DNA of 64,000 bases from Streptomyces fumigatiscleroticus (GCF_014647975.1 NZ_BMQF01000015.1:154641-218640), one strand, 5' to 3'. Positions 43,225 to 52,958 are shown, counted from the stretch's first letter. The notes: generated from the sequence alone by a model not told the origin. Numbers and translations: made by a program.

Positions 43225-44037
43225 TCACATAGGCGTCGTCGAAGTCCGCAGACCGGGCAGCAGCCAGTCCTGGAAGGGCGCCAGCACGGCCAGCACCAGG
43301 AACGCGACGCCGGCCACCCGGGCGAGCCGCGGTCCCCGGTACCAGAGCTTCTCCAGGAAGATCAGCGCCGCCAGTCCCGCCATCGCCGCGATGTTCATGA
43401 CGCCCAGCGGGATCAGCACCACCATCAGCGCCCAACAGCAGCCCACGCAGTACGCGCCGTGATGCAGCCCCACCCGCAGGTCGCGCATCCGCGGCCGGTA
43501 CGAGGCGTAGTGCATCAACTGGGCCAACGGACTGCGGCAGTGCCGCAGGCAGACGCTCTTGAGCGGACCCAGTTGGTACAGGCCGGCCAGGGCGAAGGCC
43601 GCCACGCCGATCCACTCCCCCGCGGCCGGATCCCGGTCGACCAGGTCTCCGGTGAGCGCGAGCGCGCCGTACGCGAGCAGGCCGAACATCGTCCAGGCGA
43701 CCAGATAGCCGACGAGGAACTCGGTGGTACGCAGCGCCCGGGTGGCGCCGCCGGACTGCCGGGCGATCCCCTTGGCCCAGGTCACCGCGACGGGGGCTAC
43801 GGAGGGCAGCATCATCGCGGCCATCATCGCCAGCCACAGCACGAGGAACAGCGGCAGCGCCATTCCCAGCGTGCCGGGCCCGATCCCCATGTCCAGGGCC
43901 TGGCCCACGGTGAGCACCCAGGCCAGGGCGGCGATCAGGACGATGAGCGCCCAGGCGACAGCGAGCTCCCGGGCCGGCAGCAGCACGCCCGGCCGCGACG
44001 GACGGTCGTCGGTGAACGGTCGCTGAATCGCACCCAT
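43225..44037 (-). CDS. DUF2182 membrane protein
   Basis: A 270-residue protein with six to seven TM helices (LAVAWALIVLIAALAWVLTV, WLAMMAAMMLPSVAPVAVTW; GAYCVGCCWALMVVLIPLGV). The MMAAMMLPSxxP motif and the CVGCCWALM segment with Cys pair define DUF2182 (predicted metal-binding membrane protein). It is the usual neighbour of DUF1326 proteins, here divergent from it. Confidence 0.88.
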   Translation of the reverse strand: MGAIQRPFTDDRPSRPGVLLPARELAVAWALIVLIAALAWVLTVGQALDMGIGPGTLGMALPLFLVLWLAMMAAMMLPSVAPVAVTWAKGIARQSGGATRALRTTEFLVGYLVAWTMFGLLAYGALALTGDLVDRDPAAGEWIGVAAFALAGLYQLGPLKSVCLRHCRSPLAQLMHYASYRPRMRDLRVGLHHGAYCVGCCWALMVVLIPLGVMNIAAMAGLAALIFLEKLWYRGPRLARVAGVAFLVLAVLAPFQDWLLPGLRTSTTPM

Positions 44038-44249
44038 GACGCACTCCCGTCGGACCTTTCCAGCACAGCACGGATCGCGTGACCGCAACACTCCCGCCGC
44101 TGGCCGCCGCGACGGGTGGGGGCGCACGATGGAGGAAAGGAGAAAGTCGACCCTTTCTGTCCGCCGGGCACGGCGGGACGAACCCGGATCACCCGTCCGA
44201 CGCTCCGCTCCCTCGGCCCGCGGCAGTGGCTGTGTGAGGGGTGAGAACG

Positions 44250-44900
44250 ATGACGCAGACGGCGGCCGTGCCGGCCTGGCGCGTGGCGGGTGACTGGTTC
44301 GACGTGTGCAAGTGCAATATCCCATGCCCGTGTTCGTTCGCCCGGCCGCCGACCACCGGCGACTGCGAGGGCATCCTGGTCTGGCACATCCGTGAAGGCC
44401 ACTATGGCGATGTCCGACTGGACGGCCTGAACATGGTGATGCTCGGCTCCTTCGTCGGCAACATCTGGGGAGAGCACTCGGACTCGTACGCGGCATTCCT
44501 TTTCGACGAACGGGCCGACGACGGCCAGCGCCGGGCCCTGCGGACGATCTTCAGCGGGCAGGCCGGCAGCTGGCCCGCCCAGCTGGTCAGCATGGCCGCC
44601 TTCGAAGTGCGGGGCATGGACTTCGCGCCCATCGAGGTGGAGATCGACGAGAACCTGGCCACCTGGCGCGCCAGCGTGCCGGGCCGCCTCGAGGCGCGCG
44701 CCGAGGCACTGACCGGCCCGACCACCCCGGACGGTGCCCGCGTCCAGTCGACCAACCTCCCCGGCTGCGAGACCGGCCCCGGCCAACTCGCCACGTGGGG
44801 CCGCGCCACCACCGACCGGGCCGACGCCTTCGGCTTCGCCTGGAACCGCACCGGCCAGTCCAGCAAGACCATCACCTTCGACTGGTCCGGCCCGGGCTGA
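44250..44900 (+). CDS. DUF1326 protein
   Basis: A 216-residue protein from ATG 44250 behind GGGGTG (GTG 44241 is also in frame but too close to the site). The N-terminal CKCNIPCPCSFARPP cysteine cluster is the family hallmark and may bind metal. DUF1326/DUF2182 pairs are conserved in actinobacteria and proteobacteria; function unknown, perhaps metal handling. Confidence 0.85.
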   Translation: MTQTAAVPAWRVAGDWFDVCKCNIPCPCSFARPPTTGDCEGILVWHIREGHYGDVRLDGLNMVMLGSFVGNIWGEHSDSYAAFLFDERADDGQRRALRTIFSGQAGSWPAQLVSMAAFEVRGMDFAPIEVEIDENLATWRASVPGRLEARAEALTGPTTPDGARVQSTNLPGCETGPGQLATWGRATTDRADAFGFAWNRTGQSSKTITFDWSGPG

Positions 44901-45547
44901 GCTCCCACGACCGAAGCGGCACGATCTCCGGAGGACCAAGGTATGCGCGCCCCTTGGCCGCAGGGACAGCGCGCTCGACGTGGCAGAGGGGCGACGTTGC
45001 CGGCCTCTGGAGAGCGGTTGTGAGGCGATCGTCGTCCACTCTGAGGCGCTGGATGGCAGCGAGGGCGAGTTCGAAACTGTTCGGCGAGCTCGCGGACGTT
45101 GCGGCGCAGGCGGGTCCGGGTCGGTGACGGCGGAGCCGGTGAAGCCGGTGCGCCGGCGGAGGTCGGCGAGGCGGGTGGAGGCTTCGGCGGCTGCGGGGCC
45201 GCGCAGGTCCTGCTGGTGGTCGGTGGTCAGGGCGAGAAGGTGTTCGCCGCGCTGCATGGCCTGTTCGGCCTCGACCTCTGCGCGGAAGCCGGAGTCGCTG
45301 GTGAACTCCATATCCCCGAGGCCGCGGACCGCTGGACTCGGACCCTGGTCGTCGCTCACACCCAGCTCCGACATGCCCGGCCCCCTCGCCTCGACCTCAG
45401 TCGGCCCTGGGAGGGGCCCATCACCTCCGACCGGCTCACCCCCGCCCGGGTCCGCCGGAGGTTCAGGAACATCCGCACTCGCCTCGCCTGCCCGACCCGT
45501 GTTCCCGAACCCCGAGGCGGCGGCCCCGGACGGCCGTCCGGCGCCAA
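44901..45547. other. Region of decayed genes between DUF1326 and the integrase tail
   Basis: No intact gene. It contains the broken minus-strand gene described at 45010-45374. Confidence 0.4.
45010..45374 (-). pseudogene. Frameshifted helical hypothetical
   Basis: ATG 45374 with GAGGGG upstream opens MSELGVSDDQGPSPAVRGLG, MEFTSDSGFRAEVEAEQAMQ and STRLADLRRRTGFTGSAVTD. Other frames continue RRNVRELAEQ and FELALAAIQRLRVDDDRLTT. The joined sequence is a helical protein resembling DUF6262-like companions of Streptomyces integrases. At least two frameshifts. Confidence 0.4.
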
Positions 45548-45733
45548 GTGCCCGTCCGTGAACTGATCGTTCTGGCGGTGGGCCGGAGTGGGCAGCCGAC
45601 CCCCATCCTCAACGAGGCGTTTGAATGCGCCGATCCGCTCAGGCTGATGCGTCTGTTCGGCATCACCGAGCAGACCGCCACGCGTGACGTCACCGCCGCC
45701 CACCCTGAACGCACCGCCCAGTTGCCTGTGTAG
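45548..45733 (+). pseudogene. Integrase (tyrosine recombinase) C-terminal tail
   Basis: The frame reads MPVRELIVLAVGRSGQPTPI, RLMRLFGITEQTATRDVTAA and HPERTAQLP, resembling the extreme C-terminus of Streptomyces phage integrases (LMxLFGITEQTAMRYxxAAHPERTAxLP). The catalytic residues lie upstream and are missing. Confidence 0.5.
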
Positions 45734-45890
45734 CCGCTGCGGGTTGCACAGAGAGGCGCACAGCGACCGGTTGACGAACCGGACAGGCAGGGTGACGTGG
45801 CCGCCCGTGACGAATCGGCCTTCCCGCTCCGTCGGCGTCAGCGCATGCGAGCCTGGTTCCGGCGGCCGTGGAGGGGCGGCCGGCCAGCGA

Positions 45891-48068
45891 TCACGGATCA
45901 GTGATGTCGAGGGTGACCTTCGACAGAGGGCAGCCCACGCACGTCAGGACATAGCCGTCGGCTTTCTGCTGTGGCGTGAGGCAGTTCGGCTCGTTCTGCG
46001 TGACTTCTCCGCTGCGGAGCTGCACCATGCAGTCGCCGCAGTTCCCGACCGTGCAGGAGTGCGGCATCGGCAGTCCTGCGGCAAGTCCGGCGTCGAGCAG
46101 TGTCTGGCCGGGCTCGACCACCACCGTGCCCACGGGGCGACCGTTCGCCTCGACGGTCATCTGCTGCGGCACGGTCGCCGTGGTCCCGGTGTCCGCTCCG
46201 CTGGTGTAGCGCTCGTGGTGCACCAGCTCGTCCGGGACTCCGAGCCCGGTCAGGACGTTCTGGACGGCGTTCATCAGCGGTTCGGGACCGCAGGTGTAGT
46301 AGTGGGCGTCCCGGGCCGGGGACAGGCCGGTGATCCAGCGACGTACGCCGTCCGCGTCGAGCCTCCCGTCCCGGCGGGTCAGGACGTGGGTGACCGAGAG
46401 CCGGTCAGGATGGTCCTTCGCCAGCTGGGCCAGCTCGTCGGCGAAGATGATCTCCTCCGTGCTGCGGCTGCTGTAGAGCAGCGCGGTCCGGCCGCGGTCC
46501 GGCCGGACGGCGAGCCGCGTGCGGATCATGCTCATCATCGGTGTCACGCCGCTGCCCGCTGCGACGAGCACGATCTCGTCCGGGAATTGCGGTCCGGTGT
46601 GGAAGGACCCCGACGGGCCGCGCACCGCGATGCGGTCCCCAGCTCTGAGACTCCGGTGCACGTAGGTGGAGAACCGGCCGCCCTCGACGTGCTTGACGGT
46701 GACTTCCAGCCGGGACGACCCGGGCGCCGACGATGCGGAGTAGGCCCGCCGCACCTGGCGTCCGTCGATGTCGGCGACGAGCGTGAAGAACTGGCCGGGC
46801 CGGAAGTCGAACGATCCCGGGTTCTCGCCGGCGTCCTCCAGCACGAGGGTGACCGTGCTCGGTGTCTCCCTGCGCACCTCGGCGACGCGCACCTCCCGCA
46901 GAGGGTCCTTTGTCCCTCCGTCGTCGGCGGGACGTCGGCGCAGGAAGCCACGGCGCCGCCCGCCCGCGCCGGGCTCGATGTCCTCGTAGCCCTCCTTCCG
47001 CAGCCCGGAACGGTAGGCACGGTTCCCCACCAGCCGCAACAACCTCCCCGGGAGCGCCCCGACGGCCTTCAGCAGGAACGCGGACGGACCGCCGGCGGCG
47101 TTGGCCGAACTGGCGGCGAGGTGTTCTCGCGCCACCGCGAACAGGTCCGGCATCTTGCCACGGTCGAGGTGTGCGCCGGGGGTCCACATCCGCGAGCGCG
47201 CCACGGCGTCGTTGCCGGTCACCTCGGCGTGCGCGACGTCGATGAGCAGTGCCAGGTGCGGGGGTTTCCCGCGCAGCGCCATCGTCTCCAGCAGCGCGGG
47301 ATCGTCGGTGATCGTGCCGCGGCCGCGGACATGCAGCACACCGCTGCGCCCCGGAACGAGCGCGGCGAACGAGAGCCGGTCGTCCCGCAGCAGGTTGTGG
47401 AGCGTGTCGGCGCGTTTGTTGCCCTTGCGATCCGGGATGACGAGCGTGCGGCTGTCCAGGATCCGCGCCACCGCCTGCCGGTCCCCGCGCGGACTGGTGT
47501 CGCTCCCACCGGACGAGTCCCACGTGGACAGGGCGAGGAACGGCGCCGCGGCCAGGAACTCGGCGACGCCGGGTCCGCGCAAGGGCCCGTCACCCGCGAT
47601 CTCGGCGGCCGGCTCGGCCGGGGCGGGCGACTGCCACAGGCGGGACCGGAGGACGGCCTGTGCGCAATGCACGTACGCCTCCTCGATGTCGACGGCTGTC
47701 TCCGCGCCCTTGCGCGCGGCCACCGAACCGTTGACGCGCAGGGTTTCCCCGACGCCCGGCAGAAGGAAGAGAAACGAGACCGGACCGTGCGGGTCGGCGG
47801 ACTCGGGCAGGGAGAACGAGATCCGCGAAGGCGAGTGGACGCGTGCGAACCCCGGCGTGCCGCCGATGAAGGTCGTCCTGCTGGTGCCGTCGGCGTCCCG
47901 GTAGCCGAAGGCCGCGATCGGACACCGGGCGAGGACGGTCCGGCACCCTTCGTCGAGGACACTGATCTGTTTGAGCATGATCATCTGCGCCGGGCGGCCG
48001 ATGATCGTCTCGACCTCGTCCACTGTCGTCAGCCGGCGCGGGGTGCTCAACCGGTTTGCTCGCTGCAC
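45891..48068 (-). CDS. PNPOx-ferredoxin reductase-2Fe-2S fusion oxidoreductase
   Basis: About 725 residues from GTG 48068 behind GAGAGGAA. Residues 1-300 contain two pyridoxamine-oxidase-like (split barrel) units (FIGGTPGFARVHSPSRISFS; FLALSTWDSSGGSDTSPRGD). Residues ~390-620 are an FNR-type FAD/NAD reductase (RRAYSASSAPGSSRLEVTVK, RPDRGRTALLYSSRS; VAAGSGVTPMMSMIRTRL). The C-terminal 90 residues are a plant-type ferredoxin domain with CTVGNCGDC and a fourth Cys in NCLTPQQKADG. Eleven bases after the siderophore-interacting gene, same transcript. Confidence 0.88.
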   Translation of the reverse strand: MQRANRLSTPRRLTTVDEVETIIGRPAQMIMLKQISVLDEGCRTVLARCPIAAFGYRDADGTSRTTFIGGTPGFARVHSPSRISFSLPESADPHGPVSFLFLLPGVGETLRVNGSVAARKGAETAVDIEEAYVHCAQAVLRSRLWQSPAPAEPAAEIAGDGPLRGPGVAEFLAAAPFLALSTWDSSGGSDTSPRGDRQAVARILDSRTLVIPDRKGNKRADTLHNLLRDDRLSFAALVPGRSGVLHVRGRGTITDDPALLETMALRGKPPHLALLIDVAHAEVTGNDAVARSRMWTPGAHLDRGKMPDLFAVAREHLAASSANAAGGPSAFLLKAVGALPGRLLRLVGNRAYRSGLRKEGYEDIEPGAGGRRRGFLRRRPADDGGTKDPLREVRVAEVRRETPSTVTLVLEDAGENPGSFDFRPGQFFTLVADIDGRQVRRAYSASSAPGSSRLEVTVKHVEGGRFSTYVHRSLRAGDRIAVRGPSGSFHTGPQFPDEIVLVAAGSGVTPMMSMIRTRLAVRPDRGRTALLYSSRSTEEIIFADELAQLAKDHPDRLSVTHVLTRRDGRLDADGVRRWITGLSPARDAHYYTCGPEPLMNAVQNVLTGLGVPDELVHHERYTSGADTGTTATVPQQMTVEANGRPVGTVVVEPGQTLLDAGLAAGLPMPHSCTVGNCGDCMVQLRSGEVTQNEPNCLTPQQKADGYVLTCVGCPLSKVTLDITDP

Positions 48069-48079
48069 AAGGATTCCTC

Positions 48080-48879
48080 TCAGGCGGGGGCCGACCGGCC
48101 CAGGCGCCAATAGCCGAAGAACGAGATGTCCTGCTTGGGCACGCCACGGTCGTTGACCAGATGCCGCCGCACCGCCGTGGCCAGTCGGGACTCACCCGCG
48201 ACCCACGTGTGGAAGCGGCCTGAGGGCAGTGATGCCCGGCGCACCGCGTCCAGCGCCAAGGTGCCGGGCCGCACGTCTTCGCCGTCGCGGCTGAACCAGT
48301 GGACGCGGACACCGGCGGGCGCCTCCACGGACCGGATGTCGGCCGCGGCCGCCACCTCCAGACAGACCTCCGTGGCCAGCGAGGACGGCGTTGCGTCGAG
48401 GATCGACAGGATGGCGGGCAGCGCGGTCCCGTCACCGACCAGCAGCTGCCCCTGCGCGTGCTCCGGCAGCCGGTACGCGGTCCCCACGTCGAAGATCCCG
48501 GCCGGGTCGCCCTGCTCGGCCCGGCGCACCCAGGACGACATGGGCGAGTCATCGTGCAGGGCGAACTCGATGTCGGTCTCATCGTCCGCGGGCCGCGCGC
48601 GCCGGATCGTCAGGTTGCGCACCCACGGGCGGACCGACTTCGGCACCAGCATCAGCTGGACGATCCATGCCTCGTTCGAGACGGTCGGCATCCGCAACGC
48701 GGTCTGTCCCTCGCGTGGGAAGAACAGTCGGACCGCCTGGTCGTTGCCGGCGACGGCCAGGTCCCGTACGGCCGGGCCGCCGAGGGTGACGCTCGCGAAG
48801 CCGGTGTGAGGAACTCGCGGCGGCGCACCTCCGGCGTGATCATCGTGCGCGACTCAGGGAGGTACGCCTTGGAGATCAC
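48080..48879 (-). pseudogene. Siderophore-interacting protein, N-terminal frameshift
   Basis: GTG 48879 opens MISKAYLPESRTMITPEVRR and REFLT. The next expected piece is missing, and a second frame begins with HTGFASVTLGGPAVRDLAVA, NDQAVRLFFPREGQTALRMP, then continues intact to the end (RNLTIRRARPADDETDIEFA, FDVGTAYRLPEHAQGQLLVG, WVAGESRLATAVRRHLVND). The main domain is that of ViuB-type siderophore reductases with NADPH/FAD binding. A deletion of about nine codons with frame shift breaks the N-terminus. A downstream ATG (48697) could still start a truncated product. Confidence 0.7.
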
Positions 48880-48933
48880 GAGACCTCACCCACATCGGGC
48901 ATGGCCTTGTTTTCGCAGCTCATGACAGTATTG

Positions 48934-48947
48934 TGAGTAATAACTCA
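48934..48947. promoter_or_regulatory. TetR operator candidate
   Basis: TGAGT-AATA-ACTCA, perfect 5-bp arms, lies between the divergent siderophore/FNR genes and the TetR gene. Confidence 0.45.
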
Positions 48948-48990
48948 GCTCTTTGGCTACTCGCTTTTCATGCCTTGAGGAGACCTCCAG

Positions 48991-49611
48991 ATGCCGCCGG
49001 CCGATCGCCGTCTTCAACCACGTCGCAAGCCTCGCCAGGTGCGCGCCGAGCTCACCCGCGAGCGCATCCTCACCGCCGCTGCTCACGTTTTCACCGAGCA
49101 CGGCTACGCCGCCGGCACCACCAACCGCATCGCCGAACGCGCCCGCATTTCCATCGGCTCGCTGTACCAGTACTTCCCGAACAAGGACGCCATCCTGGCC
49201 GAGCTGATGGTGCGGCACATCGACCGTGGAACGTGGACGCAGGCCGAACAGCTCGATCTGTCCGCCGGGAGCCTGGAGGCGATGGTGCGGGCCATGGTCC
49301 GCGATGCGATTGACAACCACCGCGACGATCCGCAGCTGCTGCGGATCATGATCGAGGTGGCGCCGGTCTCACAGGAACTGCTCGAAACGATCGACCGGAA
49401 CGGACGGAACCGCGTCGCTCAGATACGAGACCTCCTCGCCCGGCACCCGGACGTCCGCGTGGGAGACCTCGACACCGCGGCCGAGCTGATCGTGTTCACA
49501 GTGGAGATAAACACGCACAAACTCATGGCCGACCCAAGGACCATCCCGGTCGAGACGTTCGAGAACGAACTCGTGGCCATGGTCACCCGTTACCTGCGCG
49601 GCGACCAGTAG
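48991..49611 (+). CDS. TetR-family regulator
   Basis: A 206-residue protein from ATG 48991 behind GAGGAG. The HTH is TRERILTAAAHVFTEHGYAA, GTTNRIAERARISIGSLYQYFPNKDAI. Divergent from the siderophore-interacting/FNR pair and preceded by an inverted repeat; it probably represses that pair. Confidence 0.87.
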   Translation: MPPADRRLQPRRKPRQVRAELTRERILTAAAHVFTEHGYAAGTTNRIAERARISIGSLYQYFPNKDAILAELMVRHIDRGTWTQAEQLDLSAGSLEAMVRAMVRDAIDNHRDDPQLLRIMIEVAPVSQELLETIDRNGRNRVAQIRDLLARHPDVRVGDLDTAAELIVFTVEINTHKLMADPRTIPVETFENELVAMVTRYLRGDQ

Positions 49612-49716
49612 CCGCTCACGCGCGGCGCCGGCGAGGTCAGGAGGACCAAGAGACGAGTTGGGTGCAGCTCTCCTGCGGAAACGGGCTGATCAGGTAAGAC
49701 GTCCTGTCAGGGTGCC
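49612..49716. other. Short non-coding gap
   Basis: About 105 bases after the TetR gene, with no gene seen. It may include the left border of the IS fragment. Confidence 0.3.
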
Positions 49717-50230
49717 GTGAGGTGGGTACGTCTCAACCAGGCCGAGGCCCGCGACCCCACGCATCTGCGCGACTGGATCGTCCTCGTCGACGGCGCCCGC
49801 CATCAACTCGACCTCATCCAGGACCAGGCCGCCCTGCGCGGCATCACCGTCCACATCGTCATCGACTTCGTCCATGTTCTGGAGTACTTGTGGCAGGCCG
49901 CGTGGTCACTCCACGCTCCCGGCGACCCGGCCGCCGAGGACTGGGTCGCCGTTCACGCTCTGACCGTGCTGAGCGGAAACGCCCGCCAGACAGCCCGGAC
50001 GATCGCACGCCAGATCGAGAAGGCCCGGCTGACCCGGGCGAATCGCCACGGCGCCGACGTCTGCATCCGCTACCTGACCAGCAAGGGACCCTTCCTCCGC
50101 TACGACCGTGCACTCGCCGCGGGCCGGCCGATCGCTACCGGAGTGATCGAGGGAGCCTGCCGCCACCTGATCACCGACCGTCTCGATATCACCGGCACCC
50201 GCCGGGGCCTGAATCCCCATCGGCGTGCAG
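49717..50230 (+). pseudogene. ISKra4-family transposase fragment
   Basis: The frame reads LNQAEARDPTHLRDWIVLVD, GARHQLDLIQDQAALRGITV, HIVIDFVHVLEYLWQAAWSL, ATGVIEGACRHLITDRLDIT, matching ISKra4 transposases (VDGAxxQ, DLIHVLEYLWxA, GVIEGACRHLI). The N-terminal half is absent, and after TRRGLNPHRR the frame runs into foreign sequence. Not mobile now. Confidence 0.75.
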
Positions 50231-50882
50231 CTGCGGTCACCCCGGCGCTGCCGCCCAGCAGCTCATCGTGGACACGTTCCAGTCGTACGTTGCGCACATA
50301 CGTCATCGGGGACACACCCATGTGCTCCCTGAAACCCTCCTGGAGGCGGCGGGCACTGACCCCGGCGACTTCGGCCGAGTCCGCGACTGTATAGGGGGCG
50401 TCGGGGCGCGCGTCGATCGGTTTGACGACCCTGAGTACCGTGCGTGGCCGGGCAGGAGCTTCCGGCTGCCGCAATGCCTCCGTGTAGTTGTGCGAGTGTG
50501 CCAGCAACAGGCCGCTCACCAGCAGGCGTTCGTAGTGCTGCCGGATCGCGGGATGGTCGATGAGCCCGCCTGCCCTGTCCGACTCGCTGAGGAACAGGTT
50601 CAGGGCATGTCGCCAGCTCCGGGCCCCCGCCGACGTGAGATCGAAGTCGAGCGCGAATTCCAGCGGGGCGTGCGCCGGTGCGCGGCAACGACTCCGCGGC
50701 TGCGTCACGCGCCGGTGAAGGGGAGGGCTCCCGCTCCTGGCGTCGAGGGTGACGAAGCCGTACGACACCCAGGATCGAGAGCCCCAATGGAAGGCTACGA
50801 GCACGTCGCGATGGCTGACCTGTTTGCCGACGCCGCTTCCTCTCTTCACGCACCTGGTCGCCGACCTCTCCGGCCCCGGCAC
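50225..50882 (-). pseudogene. AraC-family regulator fragment, cut at its C-terminus
   Basis: The minus strand reads ALNLFLSESDRAGGLIDHPA, RQHYERLLVSGLLLAHSHNY, DAPYTVADSAEVAGVSARRL and LQEGFREHMGVSPMTYVRNV. The second HTH stops at GVTAAARRWGF, where the IS fragment begins, so the C-terminal helix is lost. The N-terminal domain is in a broken frame. Confidence 0.7.
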
Positions 50883-51059
50883 ACTGACGGCGCCCCACCA
50901 GGTCGTCGAGGAGGTTACGGCTGTGAGGGGCCGGGAAGCAGAATCCCGCTTCGGTGTTGACCCTCGTCCAACAGCGCGTCTCGTTCAAGGGCTGGAATGC
51001 CGAGATCGACGGTGCTGGGCCTACGGGGGGCCGGTCTCAGGAGGGAGGCGGCGGGGTGC

Positions 51060-52607
51060 TCACGGCCGGTTCCCCGAGGCGTCGTCGTCCTCGCCGCCGA
51101 GGCCGAAGAGCCGGTCGTCGCTCCACCACTCCGGCGTCTCGTCGACGACCGGGGTGAGCTCCATCAGCGTCACCTCGTTGCGGCCCAGGACGAGGTCCAC
51201 GTCGGCGCGCCCGCCGGCGACGGGCACGCTCCGGTGTGAGCGGGCGGGTTCGGCGGCCTCACGGAGAGCGTCGAGCCGGCGGGTGTCGGGGGCGAGCGGC
51301 CGCCCCATCTCGCACCAGGCGGCCCAGGGGTTGCCGGCGTCCTCGCTCACGGAGCGGCGGCGAGCGAAGGCGGAACCCTGCGCGTCCGGGGCGCCGACGG
51401 GCAGGGACAGCCGGACGGTGTGGCCGTCGACGGGATCGCCGCCGGCCGGGTCGGCCGGTGCCCAGGCCAGTACGGTGACGCGTCCGTCGCCGTGCCGCGT
51501 CACCAGGTGGTCCTCGCCTCGGACGAGCACCTGCTCGCCCATCTCGGCCATGAACGTGTACAGGTGGTAGGTGGGCTTCTTGATCTGACGGTGCGTCAGC
51601 AGGCCGAAGCCGCCGTGGAACGGCGCGGTGGGGATGCCCACCTCCTCGAACACGTCGCTGAACGTCCAGTACGAGAAGGAGTCCGCGAGGTCACCCCCGT
51701 TCACCAGCACCGGTGCGAGATACGCCGCGTGGAACGCGGTGTCGTGGACCGGGTTGTCCGGCCGGTACGAGGAGTTGAACTCGGTGATGTGGAGCGGCAG
51801 GTCCGCGAGCCCGGTGCCCGCCAGCTGCCGCCGTGGGGCGCCGAACTGCTCCAGCAGTGCCGACGCCGGCATGAGCGTCTGGTGAGCGCCGAACGGCACG
51901 GGCTGGACAGGGCCGGAGGAGTAGGCGTGTCGGCTCACGAAGTCGATCGGCAGGTCGCGGGCCTCGACGAACTCGGCGAAGCGCTGGATCCACCCGTCCT
52001 CGTAACCCGGCGCCAGTGAGGGGCCTCCGACCTGGAGTTCGGCGTCGACCTCCTTGACGGCCAGCGAGGTCACCTCGTAGAGGCGGTGGTAGGCGTTCTG
52101 GTCCGCGGACCAGAACGGCGCCAGGTTGGGCTCGTTCCACACCTCGATCGGCCACCGGCGCACCTGGTCGATGCCGTAGCGGTCGACCAGGTGCCCGATG
52201 ACGGCGCGGACGAGGTCCGCCCACTCCTTCTCGTCGCGAGGAGGAGTGACGTTGCCCTTCCACCAGAACACGGTGTCGTCGCCGGAGGCGAGGCCGGACG
52301 GCATGAAGCCGAGTTCGAGGAAGGGCGCGATGCCCATCCCCAGGTAGGCGTCCACGACCTGGTCGACGTAGGTGAAGGCGTGGCGCACGCGCCGCTCGCC
52401 GGCGTAGTCGTAAGGGCGGTGGACGCCCATCCCGTCGCTGAGCAGGCCGTGTCCCCGGATGTACCGGAAACCGATCTCCCGCTGAACGAGGTCGAGCGAC
52501 TCCTGGTAGTCGCGCCGCAGCGCGAGGTCGAGCCGGCCCGTGCCGACGCAGTGGCGCCAGGCGTCGGAGAGCCGGGCTGTCGGCTGCCGGGGGACGACGA
52601 TCCGCAT
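51060..52607 (-). CDS. GH39 beta-xylosidase-like enzyme
   Basis: A 515-residue protein from ATG 52607 behind AAAGGA. The acid/base is Glu159 in VWNEPNLAPFW and the nucleophile Glu276 in LHITEFNSSY. No signal peptide is seen, so it acts inside the cell. GH39 enzymes hydrolyse beta-xylosides (or alpha-L-iduronides); with the neighbouring arabinofuranosidase and GH43, xylosides are favoured. Divergent from the sugar importer with shared operators. Confidence 0.88.
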   Translation of the reverse strand: MRIVVPRQPTARLSDAWRHCVGTGRLDLALRRDYQESLDLVQREIGFRYIRGHGLLSDGMGVHRPYDYAGERRVRHAFTYVDQVVDAYLGMGIAPFLELGFMPSGLASGDDTVFWWKGNVTPPRDEKEWADLVRAVIGHLVDRYGIDQVRRWPIEVWNEPNLAPFWSADQNAYHRLYEVTSLAVKEVDAELQVGGPSLAPGYEDGWIQRFAEFVEARDLPIDFVSRHAYSSGPVQPVPFGAHQTLMPASALLEQFGAPRRQLAGTGLADLPLHITEFNSSYRPDNPVHDTAFHAAYLAPVLVNGGDLADSFSYWTFSDVFEEVGIPTAPFHGGFGLLTHRQIKKPTYHLYTFMAEMGEQVLVRGEDHLVTRHGDGRVTVLAWAPADPAGGDPVDGHTVRLSLPVGAPDAQGSAFARRRSVSEDAGNPWAAWCEMGRPLAPDTRRLDALREAAEPARSHRSVPVAGGRADVDLVLGRNEVTLMELTPVVDETPEWWSDDRLFGLGGEDDDASGNRP

Positions 52608-52857
52608 GGTGGGAGTTCCTTTGCTGCGGTGCGGTGGGGGGCGTGACTCGCCGGGGCGGGGGGTGGACCAACCGGCTCTGGATCAACGTGCTGCGCACCG
52701 TAGGGAGATGGGGGAAACGGTGTCAAGACGTCGAGCGGTCCGCCTGTCGGCGTTCGGCGCCCTCCCGGTGCCCGCCGCAGCAGGCCGGGGCCCGGCTGGT
52801 GCGACTGATCACCTTCCTGATCGTCACCGCACCCGTTCGTCATCACGAACGACGACT

Positions 52858-52882
52858 GTTGCGTCAGTAACGATTGCGCAAC
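52858..52882. promoter_or_regulatory. LacI-type operator (1), GTTGCG...TTGCGCAAC
   Basis: GTTGCG (52858-52863) and CGCAAC (52877-52882) are inverted, and the right part contains TTGCGCAA (52874-52881), itself palindromic. It lies just upstream of the importer promoter. Confidence 0.6.
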
Positions 52883-52898
52883 TCGCGGAAACTGCTGG

Positions 52899-52928
52899 TT
52901 GCCTCTCGTTCAATTCGGGCGGTACACC
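52899..52928 (+). promoter_or_regulatory. Possible promoter of the importer operon
   Basis: TTGCCT (52899-52904) and TACACC (52923-52928) with an 18-base spacer. It lies between the two operators. Confidence 0.35.
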
Positions 52929-52958
52929 TTGCTCCTGCTTCGCGGAAGGCCCCATTAG

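Noticed and set aside
45684..48113. 809-codon plus frame opposite the FNR fusion
   Set aside because: Antisense shadow of a high-GC gene; no motif.
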